In this document: positions 47,683 through 56,634 of the stretch, in pieces
Layout: every line of letters begins with the position of its first letter
Numbering within the stretch: position 1 is the stretch's first letter
Source: Corynebacterium variabile
Lineage (GTDB): Bacteria > Actinomycetota > Actinomycetes > Mycobacteriales > Mycobacteriaceae
Length of the DNA: 64,000 nucleotides
Direction: 5' to 3'
Assembly (NCBI RefSeq): GCF_006539825.1
Contig: NZ_BJNT01000021.1
Coordinates: forward strand, 1-64,000
The notes under the pieces: generated by a model
Databases searched by the model: none
Told to the model about the DNA's origin: nothing
What the model saw: only the letters and a program-made list of their open reading frames with translations
Translations under genes and position numbers: made by a program

Positions 47683-48726
47683 ATGTTTACTAGGAAAACA
47701 AGTGCCGTTGCCGGGGGATTGCTTGCTTCCCTCGGTCTGTTGTTCGCCGCACCCAAGGCAGTTGCCGCGCCGGCTGTGCCTGAGATGCCTGAGATGCCCG
47801 CCCCTCCCGAGTATCCGGAGGTGCCCCATCCACACGAGACCACGACCGGGAACGGTCCCGGCGCCGTCGATTTCCGGGACGCCAGTGCACAGGCCCGGAA
47901 TAACCCACGCATGGCTCCGCCCGGTGCCGACGACTGGGACTGCGTCCCCACGGCGGAGCACCCCGAGCCGGTCGTTCTCGTCCACGGGACATGGGGGAAT
48001 ACCTACAGTGCCTGGTCGGGTCTGGCACCGCAGCTCAAGGAGGACGGCTACTGCGTATTCGCCCCGAACCTCGGCGAAGCGGACATCACCACCAGGGGAG
48101 GGGTGCAGTCGCTCGGGCCCGGTGTCTTCGCCACCAAGGACATCGCCCTCACCGCCGGTGACCTCGCCGACTACGTGGACGCCGTCCTCCAGGCCACCGG
48201 AACGTCCCAGGTCGGCATGGTCGGCCATTCCCAGGGCGGACTGCTCGCCCGGCAGTACCTGAAGTTCAATGGCGGGGCGGAGAAGGTGGGTAGGCTCGTC
48301 ACGCTCGGCGCGACGAACCACGGCACTACGTTGAACGGGCTGGGGACGCTCGACCGCACCATCGGTGACCTCGGACTCGATCTCGATCCGGCGCTGGACT
48401 ACGTCATCGGCGAGGCAGGCATACAGCAGGTCTACGATTCCCCGTTGCTCACCGAGCTGAACGCGGACGGGGATACGGTGCCCGGCGTCAACTACATCGC
48501 CATCGGCTCCCGCTACGACACGACCACCACCCCCTACGAGAGCACCTTCCTCACCGCCGGCCCCGGGGCGACGGTGGAGAATATCGTGCTGCAGGACGGC
48601 TGCGAACGGGACATGTCGGGCCATGACATGACCTACTCGCCACGGGTGATCGACCTGGTGCGCAACGCCCTGTCCCCCGGGTCGGTGGAGCAGGTCCGGT
48701 GTGAACCGGTGGCGCCGTCTACATGA
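47683..48726 (+). CDS. Secreted lipase/esterase, alpha/beta hydrolase
   Basis: The 347-aa product begins with a signal peptide (VAGGLLASLGLLFAAPKAVA) and a Pro/Met-rich linker with PEMPEMP repeats. The hydrolase domain shows PVVLVHGTWGNTYSAW (oxyanion hole) and VGMVGHSQGGLLARQY (nucleophile elbow GHSQG), with an Asp/His region near the C terminus (CERDMSGHDMTYS). It resembles class 2 triacylglycerol lipases of actinobacteria. Substrate not determined. ATG 47683 is unusual in having an inverted-repeat arm directly before it. Confidence 0.87.
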   Translation: MFTRKTSAVAGGLLASLGLLFAAPKAVAAPAVPEMPEMPAPPEYPEVPHPHETTTGNGPGAVDFRDASAQARNNPRMAPPGADDWDCVPTAEHPEPVVLVHGTWGNTYSAWSGLAPQLKEDGYCVFAPNLGEADITTRGGVQSLGPGVFATKDIALTAGDLADYVDAVLQATGTSQVGMVGHSQGGLLARQYLKFNGGAEKVGRLVTLGATNHGTTLNGLGTLDRTIGDLGLDLDPALDYVIGEAGIQQVYDSPLLTELNADGDTVPGVNYIAIGSRYDTTTTPYESTFLTAGPGATVENIVLQDGCERDMSGHDMTYSPRVIDLVRNALSPGSVEQVRCEPVAPST

Positions 48727-48791
48727 CCTTTGCCTTGCCTCATGTCGTGTTTGTAGTCTGAATGACATCGCACACGACCTGAGGAGATCCC

Positions 48792-49785
48792 TTGTCCCTG
48801 ACCGTGCGCCGCCCGTCCCGGAGCGTGGCAGCTGCGGTTCTCGCAGCCGTCACAGGGCTCACGCTCACCGCCTGCTCGTCGGATGACGACGACACCGGCA
48901 GTTCCTCGTCGTCAGAAGAGGTGGCAGACGGGACTGCAGTGGACTCGGCGTCCTACCCGCTCACCTTCGGGACCGCGTGGGGGAGTCCACCCTGGAGGAG
49001 AAGCCGACCCGCATTGCCGCAGTCGGGTGAAGGACGCGGACATCATGGCTTCACTCGGCGAGGTCCCGGTGATCATGTGGGAGAACATGCTCAAGCAGGA
49101 GGTCTGGACCGTCGACGCCTTCGACGGTCAAGAACCGGAGAACACCTCCGCCTCCGCCGAAGACGGCTCCATCGACCTGGAGAGTGTCGCCGCTGCGGAG
49201 CCGGATCTCATCCTCGCCAGCCAGATGGACCTCGGGGACCAGTACGACGACCTCTCGAAGATCGCCCCGGTCACCGGTGACACCGCTCAGGTGGCTGCCG
49301 ACGTGAAGGCCGAGCATCCCGAGTTCGAGGGGAAGAGCATCTCGATGCTCAACTACTTCGGGCTGGACACCATCCGCTACCTCGACCCGGACGATTCGGA
49401 TGCTGCCGACCTGATGGAGTCCATCGGGCTCACGACTATCGCGGAGTCCTCGAGTTTCGGCAGCGACGACATCTCCGCCGAGCGCCTCGACGACACCGCC
49501 GCCGATGTCATGGGCATCATGGACAACTCGAACGGCAGGATCGACGATCTGACGGACAACCCGACCTTCCAGGCGATCCCGGGAGTGAAGGAGGGGCGGG
49601 TCCTGATCCTCCACAACAAGGCCTTCGAATCCGGGAAGGCCGGGTACACGGTGAACGATGACACCGAGGAGCAGGAAGGCAATCTCCCCTGGGCCATCGC
49701 CTACCCCGGACCGCTGTCCACCCAGTGGGCGCTCGAGACCCTCGCGCCACTGCTGGCGGATGCCATCGGCGGCGACGAGGGATAG
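48792..49785 (+). pseudogene. Iron-siderophore-type ABC binding protein, frameshifted
   Basis: The start is TTG 48792 after GAGGAG. A lipoprotein signal peptide (AAVLAAVTGLTLTACSS) is followed by an acidic Ser-rich linker and SYPLTFGTAWG. Near 48980 the frame shifts (five G where six are expected), reads ESTLEEKPTRIAAVG, and stops at TGA 49026. A second single-base loss lets the next frame continue with KDADIMASLGEVPVIMWEN to the end, the standard iron-siderophore/TroA-like fold. Two short G-tract shifts make either a recent pseudogene or read errors. No transporter genes are adjacent. Confidence 0.8.
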
Positions 49786-49787
49786 TG

Positions 49788-49803
49788 CGTTTCACGTGAA
49801 ACC
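49788..49803. promoter_or_regulatory. parS site 5
   Basis: CGTTTCACGTGAAACC carries the perfect 14-base core. It starts three bases after the binding-protein stop. Confidence 0.88.
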
Positions 49804-49918
49804 GCTCGCCCCGGAAGCTCCGGGGTCACCGCGGGGGATGAGCTGAGGCCAACTTTTCTTCTGGAAATATGCCCGAACCGTGGACGCTGCCGTCCGGGCG
49901 CCGGTAGTTTTGTTCCCC

Positions 49919-50692
49919 ATGGGTAATAAGAGCATTTTCATCTCCGGCGGTGCTGCGGGCATCGGCCGTGAAGTCGCACTCAAGTTCCACAACGCCGGTT
50001 GGACCGTCGGCGCCTACGACATCGACGAGGAGGGCCTCGGCAAGCTCGCCGCCGAGGCTCCCGGCATCATCACCGGCAAGCTTGACGTCACCGATTTCAC
50101 CAACTGGGAGGAGGCTCTGGCCGACTTCACCTCCCACACCAACGGCAAACTGGACGTCCTCGACAACAACGCCGGCATCATCGGTGACCTCGACATCGCC
50201 GAGCAGCCGGCCGGCCTGATCGCCAAGCAGATCGAGGTCAACTGCACCGGCATCACCCTCGGTGCCAAGGCCGCGTACCCCTACCTCAAGGCCACCAAGG
50301 GTGCGCACATGCTGTCCATGGGTTCTGCCTCCGGTATCTACGGGCAGCCGCACATCACCCCCTACTCCGCGTCCAAGTTCTACGTCCACGGTTTCACCCA
50401 GGCCATGAGCCTGGAGTGGCGCAAGGACGACATCCGCGTCGTCAGCATCATGCCGCTGTGGGCCAAGACCAGGCTGGCCGCTGTGGAGGCCAAGTCCACC
50501 AAACGTCTCGGCGTCCGGATCGAACCCAGCGACGTCGCGAACTCCGTCTGGAAGGCCGTCCACCCGAAGAACTTCATCGAGCGTCAGCGTCAGGACTACT
50601 CTGTGTCCTTCCCGGACCTTCCCCTCCGCTGGTCCGCCCGCTTTGCTCCGGCTCCGGTCGTCCGCCAGGTCAACAAGATCATCGCCGGCTAG
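49919..50692 (+). CDS. Short-chain dehydrogenase/reductase
   Basis: The 257-aa Rossmann-fold oxidoreductase carries the cofactor motif SGGAAGIGREVA (Gly-x3-Gly-x-Gly) and NNAGI. The Asp in GAYDIDEEGL suggests NAD rather than NADP. The catalytic Ser is in SMGSASGIYG, followed by Tyr-x3-Lys in YSASKFYVHGF. Substrate unknown. ATG 49919 is the start. It ends before a strong bidirectional terminator facing the BCCT gene. Confidence 0.88.
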   Translation: MGNKSIFISGGAAGIGREVALKFHNAGWTVGAYDIDEEGLGKLAAEAPGIITGKLDVTDFTNWEEALADFTSHTNGKLDVLDNNAGIIGDLDIAEQPAGLIAKQIEVNCTGITLGAKAAYPYLKATKGAHMLSMGSASGIYGQPHITPYSASKFYVHGFTQAMSLEWRKDDIRVVSIMPLWAKTRLAAVEAKSTKRLGVRIEPSDVANSVWKAVHPKNFIERQRQDYSVSFPDLPLRWSARFAPAPVVRQVNKIIAG

Positions 50693-50741
50693 ATAAGTAC
50701 CGGGGTATGGTCGCGCAGTTGTGCAGCCACCCCGAGAACGA

Positions 50742-50786
50742 CACACCCCGTGTCGCCGCAGGATCACTGCAGCGACACGGGGTGTG
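50742..50786. terminator. Bidirectional terminator between SDR and BCCT genes
   Basis: Perfect 15-base stem: CACACCCCGTGTCGC pairs with GCGACACGGGGTGTG around a 15-base loop. It separates two convergent genes. Confidence 0.88.
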
Positions 50787-50807
50787 CTGTATCCGGGGGA
50801 GTACCTA

Positions 50808-52613
50808 CTACCCGTCGGCGTCCTTCTCTTTGGCGTCCTTTTCCGCTGCCTCCGCTGCCTCTGCTGCGGCGCGGTTCTCCTGGGTCCGCGAGTACGCGGC
50901 CCACGGGTCCGGAGTAGCGGCAGCCTCCTCCTCACGCTGCTTCCGCGCCTCCTCCGGATCTTCGGAGGTGGCGTCGGTGTACCAGTCGGTCAGCTCCGGA
51001 TCCTCGCTGTCGAAGTGCGCGCCGGCGCCTTCCTCAGCAGGGACGGGGTCCACCCCGAACACGAAGTCGTCACCGTGCTCGTCGATTCCCTTGGCGACGC
51101 CCTTGTAGACCGCCGAACGGGCGTACCGGCGACGGATCGTCGCAGGGTCATTGGACAGGTCCTTCCACCAGGAGACCATCATGCCGATGATGATCAGGGC
51201 GAACGGAACGGAACAGGAGACCATGATCGACTGCAGTCCGGACAGTGCATTGCGTCCGCCGGCGAGCAGCAGGAAGATCGCGATGAGGCCGAGGGCCGCG
51301 CCCCAGATGATCGTCACCGGCTTCGAGGGGAACGCGCGTCCCGACTGAGACATCGACCCCATCACCACCGTTGCCGAGTCGGCTGCCGTGACGAAGAAGA
51401 TCACCACGGCGATGAGCACCACGATGGACGTCACCCCGGTGAAAGGGAGGTTGTCCATGGTATCGAACATGACGTTCTCTCCGGACTCCTTGATCTCCAG
51501 GCCCAGACCGTCCAGGTTCATCCTGATGGACGTGCCTCCGAAGATCACGAACCAGGCGATGGAGATCGCAGACGGGACGAGCACGACAACCGTGGCGAAC
51601 TCACGGATCGTCCGGCCGCGGGAGATCTTCGTGATGAACATGCCCACGAACGGGGACCACGAGATCCACCAGGCCCACAGCAGGGTGGTCCACGAGGTGA
51701 GGAACTCCTCTTCCACCTTGCCCTCGCTCGCACTGACCTGGAACATGGCCAGGAGATTCTCGGCGAGGTTGTAAACCGTCGACGGAAGCAGGTCGAGCAG
51801 GAACACGGTCGACCCGGTGACCAGCACGAACAGCCCCAGTGCAATGACCAGTCCCATGTTGATGTTGCTCAGCAGGGCGATACCCCGCTTCACACCGGAC
51901 ACCGCGGAGATGATGAAGACGACGGTGAGAACCGACATGGCCACCACGACGAACCCGTTGCCCTCCAGTGGCTTGCCGGTGAGGATCGAGGTACCGGTCC
52001 GGATCTGGAGTGCGCCGATACCCAGCGAGGTCGCGGTACCGAACAGGGTCACCAGCACAGCGGCGACATCGATGATCTTGCCGAGAACGCGGTTCGAGCC
52101 GTCCGGGAAGATCGGCTCGAAGACCGCGGAGATCAGCGGGACGCGGCCGCGTCGGTGGGTGGTGTACGCCAGTGAGCCACCGACCATGGCGTAGATGCCC
52201 CAGGCGAAGCTCGCCTGGTGCAGGACCGCCTGGGAGAGTGCCGACCGGACAGCCTCCATGGTGCCGCTTTCGGCGTCCGTCGTCGGCGGCGGATTGAGGA
52301 AGTGCTGCAGCGGTTCCATCGGGTCGTAGAAGATCGGGCCGATGCCCAGGCCGGCGGCGAAGAGCATGGAAATCCACGTCACAGTGGAGAAGTCCGGCTC
52401 GGCGTCATCCGGGCCGAGTTTGATGCGTCCGGTCGACCGGCAGGCGATGACGATCATGAACACCGCGCAGGCGACGGTGATCGCCCCGTACATCCACCCC
52501 AGGTTGCGGACCACCCAGGACTGCATGGTGGAGCCGACCTCGGCGATACTGTCCGGCGCGACCGCTGCCCAGACGATGAAGCACAGGGCGACCGTCAACG
52601 CGGTGGCGAACAC
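50808..52613 (-). CDS. BCCT-family osmolyte transporter, possibly 5'-disrupted
   Basis: The 601-aa product from GTG 52613 includes about twelve transmembrane helices and the BCCT signature WWISWSPFVGMFITKISRGR, with WGIYAMVGGSLAYTTHRRGR earlier. BCCT proteins take up betaine, proline, ectoine or carnitine with Na+ or H+. It has a long charged C-terminal tail, which in corynebacterial osmosensors responds to ionic strength. Upstream the frame continues sensibly (LDPGISVENTNTKLPTRIG) to a well-placed ATG at 52787, but with an in-frame TGA at 52737-52739. GTG 52613 leaves almost no cytoplasmic N terminus, so the short form may or may not be made. Confidence 0.8.
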   Translation of the reverse strand: MFATALTVALCFIVWAAVAPDSIAEVGSTMQSWVVRNLGWMYGAITVACAVFMIVIACRSTGRIKLGPDDAEPDFSTVTWISMLFAAGLGIGPIFYDPMEPLQHFLNPPPTTDAESGTMEAVRSALSQAVLHQASFAWGIYAMVGGSLAYTTHRRGRVPLISAVFEPIFPDGSNRVLGKIIDVAAVLVTLFGTATSLGIGALQIRTGTSILTGKPLEGNGFVVVAMSVLTVVFIISAVSGVKRGIALLSNINMGLVIALGLFVLVTGSTVFLLDLLPSTVYNLAENLLAMFQVSASEGKVEEEFLTSWTTLLWAWWISWSPFVGMFITKISRGRTIREFATVVVLVPSAISIAWFVIFGGTSIRMNLDGLGLEIKESGENVMFDTMDNLPFTGVTSIVVLIAVVIFFVTAADSATVVMGSMSQSGRAFPSKPVTIIWGAALGLIAIFLLLAGGRNALSGLQSIMVSCSVPFALIIIGMMVSWWKDLSNDPATIRRRYARSAVYKGVAKGIDEHGDDFVFGVDPVPAEEGAGAHFDSEDPELTDWYTDATSEDPEEARKQREEEAAATPDPWAAYSRTQENRAAAEAAEAAEKDAKEKDADG

Positions 52614-52898
52614 TCCGATCCGGGTCGGGAGCTTCGTGTTCGTGTTCTCGACACTGATGCCGGGGTCCAGGGCCGGGTGGATGGACTGCTCACCGCTGGC
52701 GGCCTTCTTCAGGACGGTACTCAGTCGACCGGACGGTCACCTGGGCTGTTCGCCCGGACTGGTTCTCTTCTCGGATGCGGGTGGCATCTGAACACTCTCC
52801 TCACGTCGGTGTGTCACGTCAGTGAACAACGTTACGTCAGGCCTGACCACCGGAAAGGCCTGGACACAAAGGTGAGGAGGTGTCAGTTTCGGAGTCGG

Positions 52899-53780
52899 CT
52901 ACTCCGCGCCGGCGAGGGCGGCCCGGATGCCCTCGGCGAAGGTGGTCGGCTCGTGGCCGATGAGCTCGGCGAGTGCAGGGCTCTCGATGTCCAGGCCGCC
53001 GGTGGCGATGCCGTCGGCCAGCCCGGCGAGGAACCCGATGGTGCCCTCGTCAAGGCCCGCGACCTCAAGTCCGGCACGGTACCGCTCGGCCGGAAGATCC
53101 TGGTAGACGACTTCGCGGCCGACGGCCTCACCGAGGGCCGCGGCGATCTCCGGGTAGGTCAGTGCCTTACCGGAGAGCTCGAAGGTCTGCCCGGCGTAGG
53201 TCGGCGTCCCGTCCTCCTCGGAAGCCAGCAGGACGACAGCGGCGGCGTCCGCGTAATCCTCGCGGGTCGCGGCGGCCACGCGTCCGGCGCCTGCCGCACC
53301 GAGCAGGACGCCGGTCTCCTTCACCTGGGCGGCGTTGGGCAGATAGTTCTCGATGTACCAGACATTGCGCAGGACGGTGAAGGGCACACCGGAGGCGTGG
53401 ATGGCCTCCTCGGTGGCCTTGTGCTCCGGGGCGAGCATGAAGTCCGTGGTCAGGGCCTCACCGCAGCTGGTGTAGGCCAGCAGCTGCACGCCGGCGGCCG
53501 CGGCGGCGTCCACGACGGCGGTGTGCTGCGGGACGCGGCTGCCGATCTCCGGGCTGGAGATCAGCAGGACGCGGTCGATGCCCTCGAGAGCGGCGGGGAT
53601 GGAGGCGGGCTTGTCGTAGTCGAGGTTCCGGACCTGCACGCCCTTCTCCGCCAGGTCGGCGGCCTTGGCGGGGGTGCGGACACCGGCGACGATGTCGGAG
53701 GCGTCTGCTCCACGGGCGATGAGGCGGTCGATGACGAGGCGGCCGAGGTGGCCGGTGGCGGCGGTGACGAGAATGGTCAT
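52899..53780 (-). CDS. NmrA-like NAD(P)-binding oxidoreductase
   Basis: The 293-aa atypical short-chain dehydrogenase has an N-terminal Rossmann motif (ILVTAATGHLGRLVIDRLIARG). Its central YTSCGEAL replaces the normal Tyr-x3-Lys, and a LRNVWYIENYLPN segment resembles quinone oxidoreductase 2 (QorB) proteins. Ligand unknown. The start follows ATG 53780, 12 bases after the end of the TetR gene on the same strand, so the two form an operon regulated by that TetR protein. Confidence 0.85.
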   Translation of the reverse strand: MTILVTAATGHLGRLVIDRLIARGADASDIVAGVRTPAKAADLAEKGVQVRNLDYDKPASIPAALEGIDRVLLISSPEIGSRVPQHTAVVDAAAAAGVQLLAYTSCGEALTTDFMLAPEHKATEEAIHASGVPFTVLRNVWYIENYLPNAAQVKETGVLLGAAGAGRVAAATREDYADAAAVVLLASEEDGTPTYAGQTFELSGKALTYPEIAAALGEAVGREVVYQDLPAERYRAGLEVAGLDEGTIGFLAGLADGIATGGLDIESPALAELIGHEPTTFAEGIRAALAGAE

Positions 53781-53792
53781 GGTTACTCCTGG

Positions 53793-54368
53793 TTACTCCT
53801 GGTTGGTTCGGGTGTCGGTTGAGGTGATCCGGTCGAGGCAGGCGCGGGCGGCGGTGACCGGGCAGGGGACAGAGGACGCCGTGTTCAGTGCACCCCAGCG
53901 CACCACCCCGGCCAGCAGGCAGGCGACCATGGCGGCGTCCTGCTCCTGTTCACCGGTGGTGCCGGAGTGCCCACTGCACAGTCGCAGCAGCACCAGGTCA
54001 CGGATCTCGTCCTCCACGGCGTCCATCCGTGCGACATGGGCGGCGAGGAGTTCCGGGCACGAGGTGACGATGCGCATGCGGGCGATGTCCTCGGCGCCGG
54101 GCAGGGTGATCATGGCGAGGGCGTCATCGAGCAGGGGGCCGGTGCCGACGAGGAACTCCCTCGTCGCCTTCTCGTCGAGACACGGTGTTCCGTGGTCGAG
54201 GAAAGCGTCCTGCTTGGTGGGGAAGTGGTTGAAGAAGGTGCGTTGGCTGACGCCGGCACGCTCACAGATCCGGTCGACGGTGGTCTGCTGGTAACCGTTC
54301 TCGGCGGCCAGGTCCAGTGCTGCTGTCCTTATCGCCGCGACGGTGGTTGCTGTCCGTGTTCCTGCCAT
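53793..54368 (-). CDS. TetR-family transcriptional regulator
   Basis: The 191-aa product has a TetR HTH (TTVDRICERAGVSQRTFFNHFPTKQDAFL) at about residues 29-58 and a C-terminal dimerisation/ligand domain. It is transcribed with the NmrA-like gene and divergent from a flavin monooxygenase. Inverted CAGTCACTG/CAGTGACTG sequences between the divergent starts are a likely operator, so it probably controls both directions. Confidence 0.88.
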   Translation of the reverse strand: MAGTRTATTVAAIRTAALDLAAENGYQQTTVDRICERAGVSQRTFFNHFPTKQDAFLDHGTPCLDEKATREFLVGTGPLLDDALAMITLPGAEDIARMRIVTSCPELLAAHVARMDAVEDEIRDLVLLRLCSGHSGTTGEQEQDAAMVACLLAGVVRWGALNTASSVPCPVTAARACLDRITSTDTRTNQE

Positions 54369-54392
54369 GGGGACGACAGTAACCCAATTCTG

Positions 54393-54423
54393 CAGTCACT
54401 GTAGAAAGGGATTGCAGTGACTG
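54393..54423. promoter_or_regulatory. TetR operator candidate (inverted CAGTCACTG pair)
   Basis: CAGTCACTG (54393-54401) and CAGTGACTG (54415-54423) are exact inverted copies, centred 22 bases apart, in the 79-base spacer between tetR and the flavin monooxygenase. Confidence 0.6.
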
Positions 54424-54447
54424 AAATTCAGGCCTACGGTGGCGACC

Positions 54448-55524
54448 ATGAACAGTGACCGCACCCTTGCCCTGTCCGTCCTCGACCTCGTGCCCGTCCG
54501 CACCGGTCAGACCAGTGCCCAGGCCGTCGTCGCGACACTCGAGGTCGCCGCCACCGCCGATAAGCTCGGCTACCGCCGCTACTGGTTCGCCGAGCACCAC
54601 AACATGCCCGCCGTGGCATCCACCACCCCGCCCGTCCTCGCCGCCGCCGTGGCGGCCAGGACCGAACAGATCCGGGTCGGCTCCGGTGGCGTCATGCTGC
54701 CCAACCACTCCACCCTCATCGTCGCCGAACAGTTCGCCGCCCTCGCCGCGATCGCGCCGGGACGTATCGACCTCGGTCTCGGGCGTGCGCCGGGCAGTGA
54801 CCCGGTGATCAGTCAGCTGCTGCATCAGTCCGGCACCGCGCCCGGGGCGGAGTCTTTCCCGCAGCAGGTCCGAGAGATCATGGCCCTGCTCGACCCGGCC
54901 GGTGCCGGCGTCCGCCTGCGTGGTGGCGAGGGCTACGCCGTTCGCTCTACCCCGGTCGCCGTGGCTGGGGAGATCCCGCAAGTCTGGTTGCTCGGCTCCT
55001 CCGACTTCTCCGCGAAGCTCGCCGCCGAGCTCGGCCTGCCCTACGTCTTCGCCAACCACTTCGGCGGCCCCGGGCTGTCTGACGCCTTGGCGACCTACCG
55101 CGACACCTACCAGCCTTCCGAGGCGTTCCCCGAGCCCCGGACCATTCTCACGGTCAACGCGTCGGTCGCCCCGACCGCGGAGGAGGCGGCCGAGCGGATG
55201 CTCCCGCAGCGTCGGACCATGGCGCGGCTGCGCACCGGCCTGCCGATGACCGCCCAGGAGACGGTCGAGGAGGCGCAGACGACGCCGCTGCCCGGACCGG
55301 CGGAGAGCTACGCCTCGAAGACCGGCAGCACCGATCCCGACCGGCTGAAGGAGGTCGTCGACACCCCGGACAACGCCCTGGAGCAGTTGACCGCCTTCGC
55401 CGGACGCTACGGGGTCGACGAGGTCATGATCGCCCCGGTCGCCGGGGCCTACGACGGCGAACCGATCGACCGCGCGCCGGGTGCCGAGCAGACTGTCCGG
55501 CTGCTCGGGGAGGCGCTGGGATAG
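54448..55524 (+). CDS. LLM-class flavin-dependent oxidoreductase (MsnO8-like)
   Basis: The 358-aa luciferase-like oxidoreductase has LDLVPVRTGQTSAQAVVATLEVAATADKLGYRRYWFAEHHNMPAVAS at the start (split by its motif YWFAEHHN), VGSGGVMLPNHSTLIVAEQFAAL, and the RIDLGLGRAPGSDP segment, typical of the MsnO8 group. Substrate unknown. Its divergent TetR/NmrA operon suggests induction by a small reactive compound. ATG 54448 is the start; a GTG nine bases earlier is possible. It is convergent with the next gene. Confidence 0.87.
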   Translation: MNSDRTLALSVLDLVPVRTGQTSAQAVVATLEVAATADKLGYRRYWFAEHHNMPAVASTTPPVLAAAVAARTEQIRVGSGGVMLPNHSTLIVAEQFAALAAIAPGRIDLGLGRAPGSDPVISQLLHQSGTAPGAESFPQQVREIMALLDPAGAGVRLRGGEGYAVRSTPVAVAGEIPQVWLLGSSDFSAKLAAELGLPYVFANHFGGPGLSDALATYRDTYQPSEAFPEPRTILTVNASVAPTAEEAAERMLPQRRTMARLRTGLPMTAQETVEEAQTTPLPGPAESYASKTGSTDPDRLKEVVDTPDNALEQLTAFAGRYGVDEVMIAPVAGAYDGEPIDRAPGAEQTVRLLGEALG

Positions 55525-55525
55525 A

Positions 55526-56614
55526 TCACCGCAGCCAGTAAGTGACGTCCGGTCCCCAGCCGGCGATGACGGAGGCGGCGTCCTGCCCATCGTCGCCGGG
55601 GACGGGGATGGAGCGGGTCGCCGCGTTGAGGTAGCCGGCGACGGTGAGGTGCACGGCGTCCCACCTGTCGGCGACCGCGGACCAGTCGGGGATCAGCCAC
55701 GGGCCGGCGTCCCGGGAGTCCCGACCGGTGACCTCCCACCACTCGCGGCGACGGGACCAGGTGACCTCGAGGGGGAACTCACGGCATAGGGCGGACCAGT
55801 CGTCGGCACCGGTGATCTCCCGGATGCGGGCATGCTCCGGCGGGGTGAACCGGGTGGCGCAGAAGGCGTCCTCCCACCGGTCCTCGACGAACAGGGCTCC
55901 GACCGGGTCTCCGCCGCCGGTACCGTCCGGCCAAGCCCGGGTGGACGCCGGGACCTCCCACAGTGGTACGGACCACCAGTCACCGCCGGCCGCGGCCGTC
56001 ACTGACCGCCGACGGTCCAGGAAACCCGAGTCGCGCTGTTCGCTCTCCCTGGTGCGGGTGCACCAGGCGAGGAGGTTCGAGATCTTCTTCTCCGCCGTCA
56101 TTGCGGGGCACGGGGCGGCGTCCTCCCCCCAGGCCACCGTCCACTGGTCGGCGGGGTCCGGGGCGGACCACCACCAGTCGGTGAGCGGGGACGCCGCGAG
56201 GTGTTCCGCCCATGGCGTCAGCGCGGCGCGGACCGCAGGATCAGCGGTGAGGACGTCGGCTCCGTCTGAGGGGCACCAGTACCTGGCGGCGTCGACGGAG
56301 GTGCCCAGGGCGTCCCGGAGCTGTCCGGCTGTGGGGTCCGGGAGGGGAATGCGACCGGCCGCGACGGTGAGCAGCCGGGCGACGGTGTCCGGGGTGGCCG
56401 GAGCGGAGGCACCGGCGGTGTCTCCGGGGTCGTCGGTGTACCGGACGTACCGGGCGATCCTGTCGCGTTGCGGATCGAGGTCCGCGCTGACCTCATGCAC
56501 CGCGGAACCCAGGGCGTTGTCTGCCACGTCGCACCCGAACTCCAGCAGCAGGCGGCGTCCGCGGGGGCCGGCAAGCAGGTCAGCAGCGCGGAGTGAGATA
56601 TCCGGGGCATCCAT
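55526..56614 (-). CDS. Unknown 362-aa cytoplasmic protein
   Basis: I do not recognise this protein. It is rich in Trp and Asp (DWWWSAPDPADQWTVAWGED, GGDWWSVPLWEVPAS), with no signal peptide or membrane helix. Similar Trp-rich proteins occur as lone hypothetical genes in actinobacteria. ATG 56614 starts it. It is convergent with the flavin oxidoreductase, one base apart, and lies downstream of the transporter gene on the same strand. Confidence 0.7.
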   Translation of the reverse strand: MDAPDISLRAADLLAGPRGRRLLLEFGCDVADNALGSAVHEVSADLDPQRDRIARYVRYTDDPGDTAGASAPATPDTVARLLTVAAGRIPLPDPTAGQLRDALGTSVDAARYWCPSDGADVLTADPAVRAALTPWAEHLAASPLTDWWWSAPDPADQWTVAWGEDAAPCPAMTAEKKISNLLAWCTRTRESEQRDSGFLDRRRSVTAAAGGDWWSVPLWEVPASTRAWPDGTGGGDPVGALFVEDRWEDAFCATRFTPPEHARIREITGADDWSALCREFPLEVTWSRRREWWEVTGRDSRDAGPWLIPDWSAVADRWDAVHLTVAGYLNAATRSIPVPGDDGQDAASVIAGWGPDVTYWLR

Positions 56615-56634
56615 GACACCAGGGTAGCGGGGCG

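Noticed and set aside
48721..48760. DtxR box before the siderophore-binding pseudogene
   Set aside because: Only about 9 of 19 positions match the consensus.
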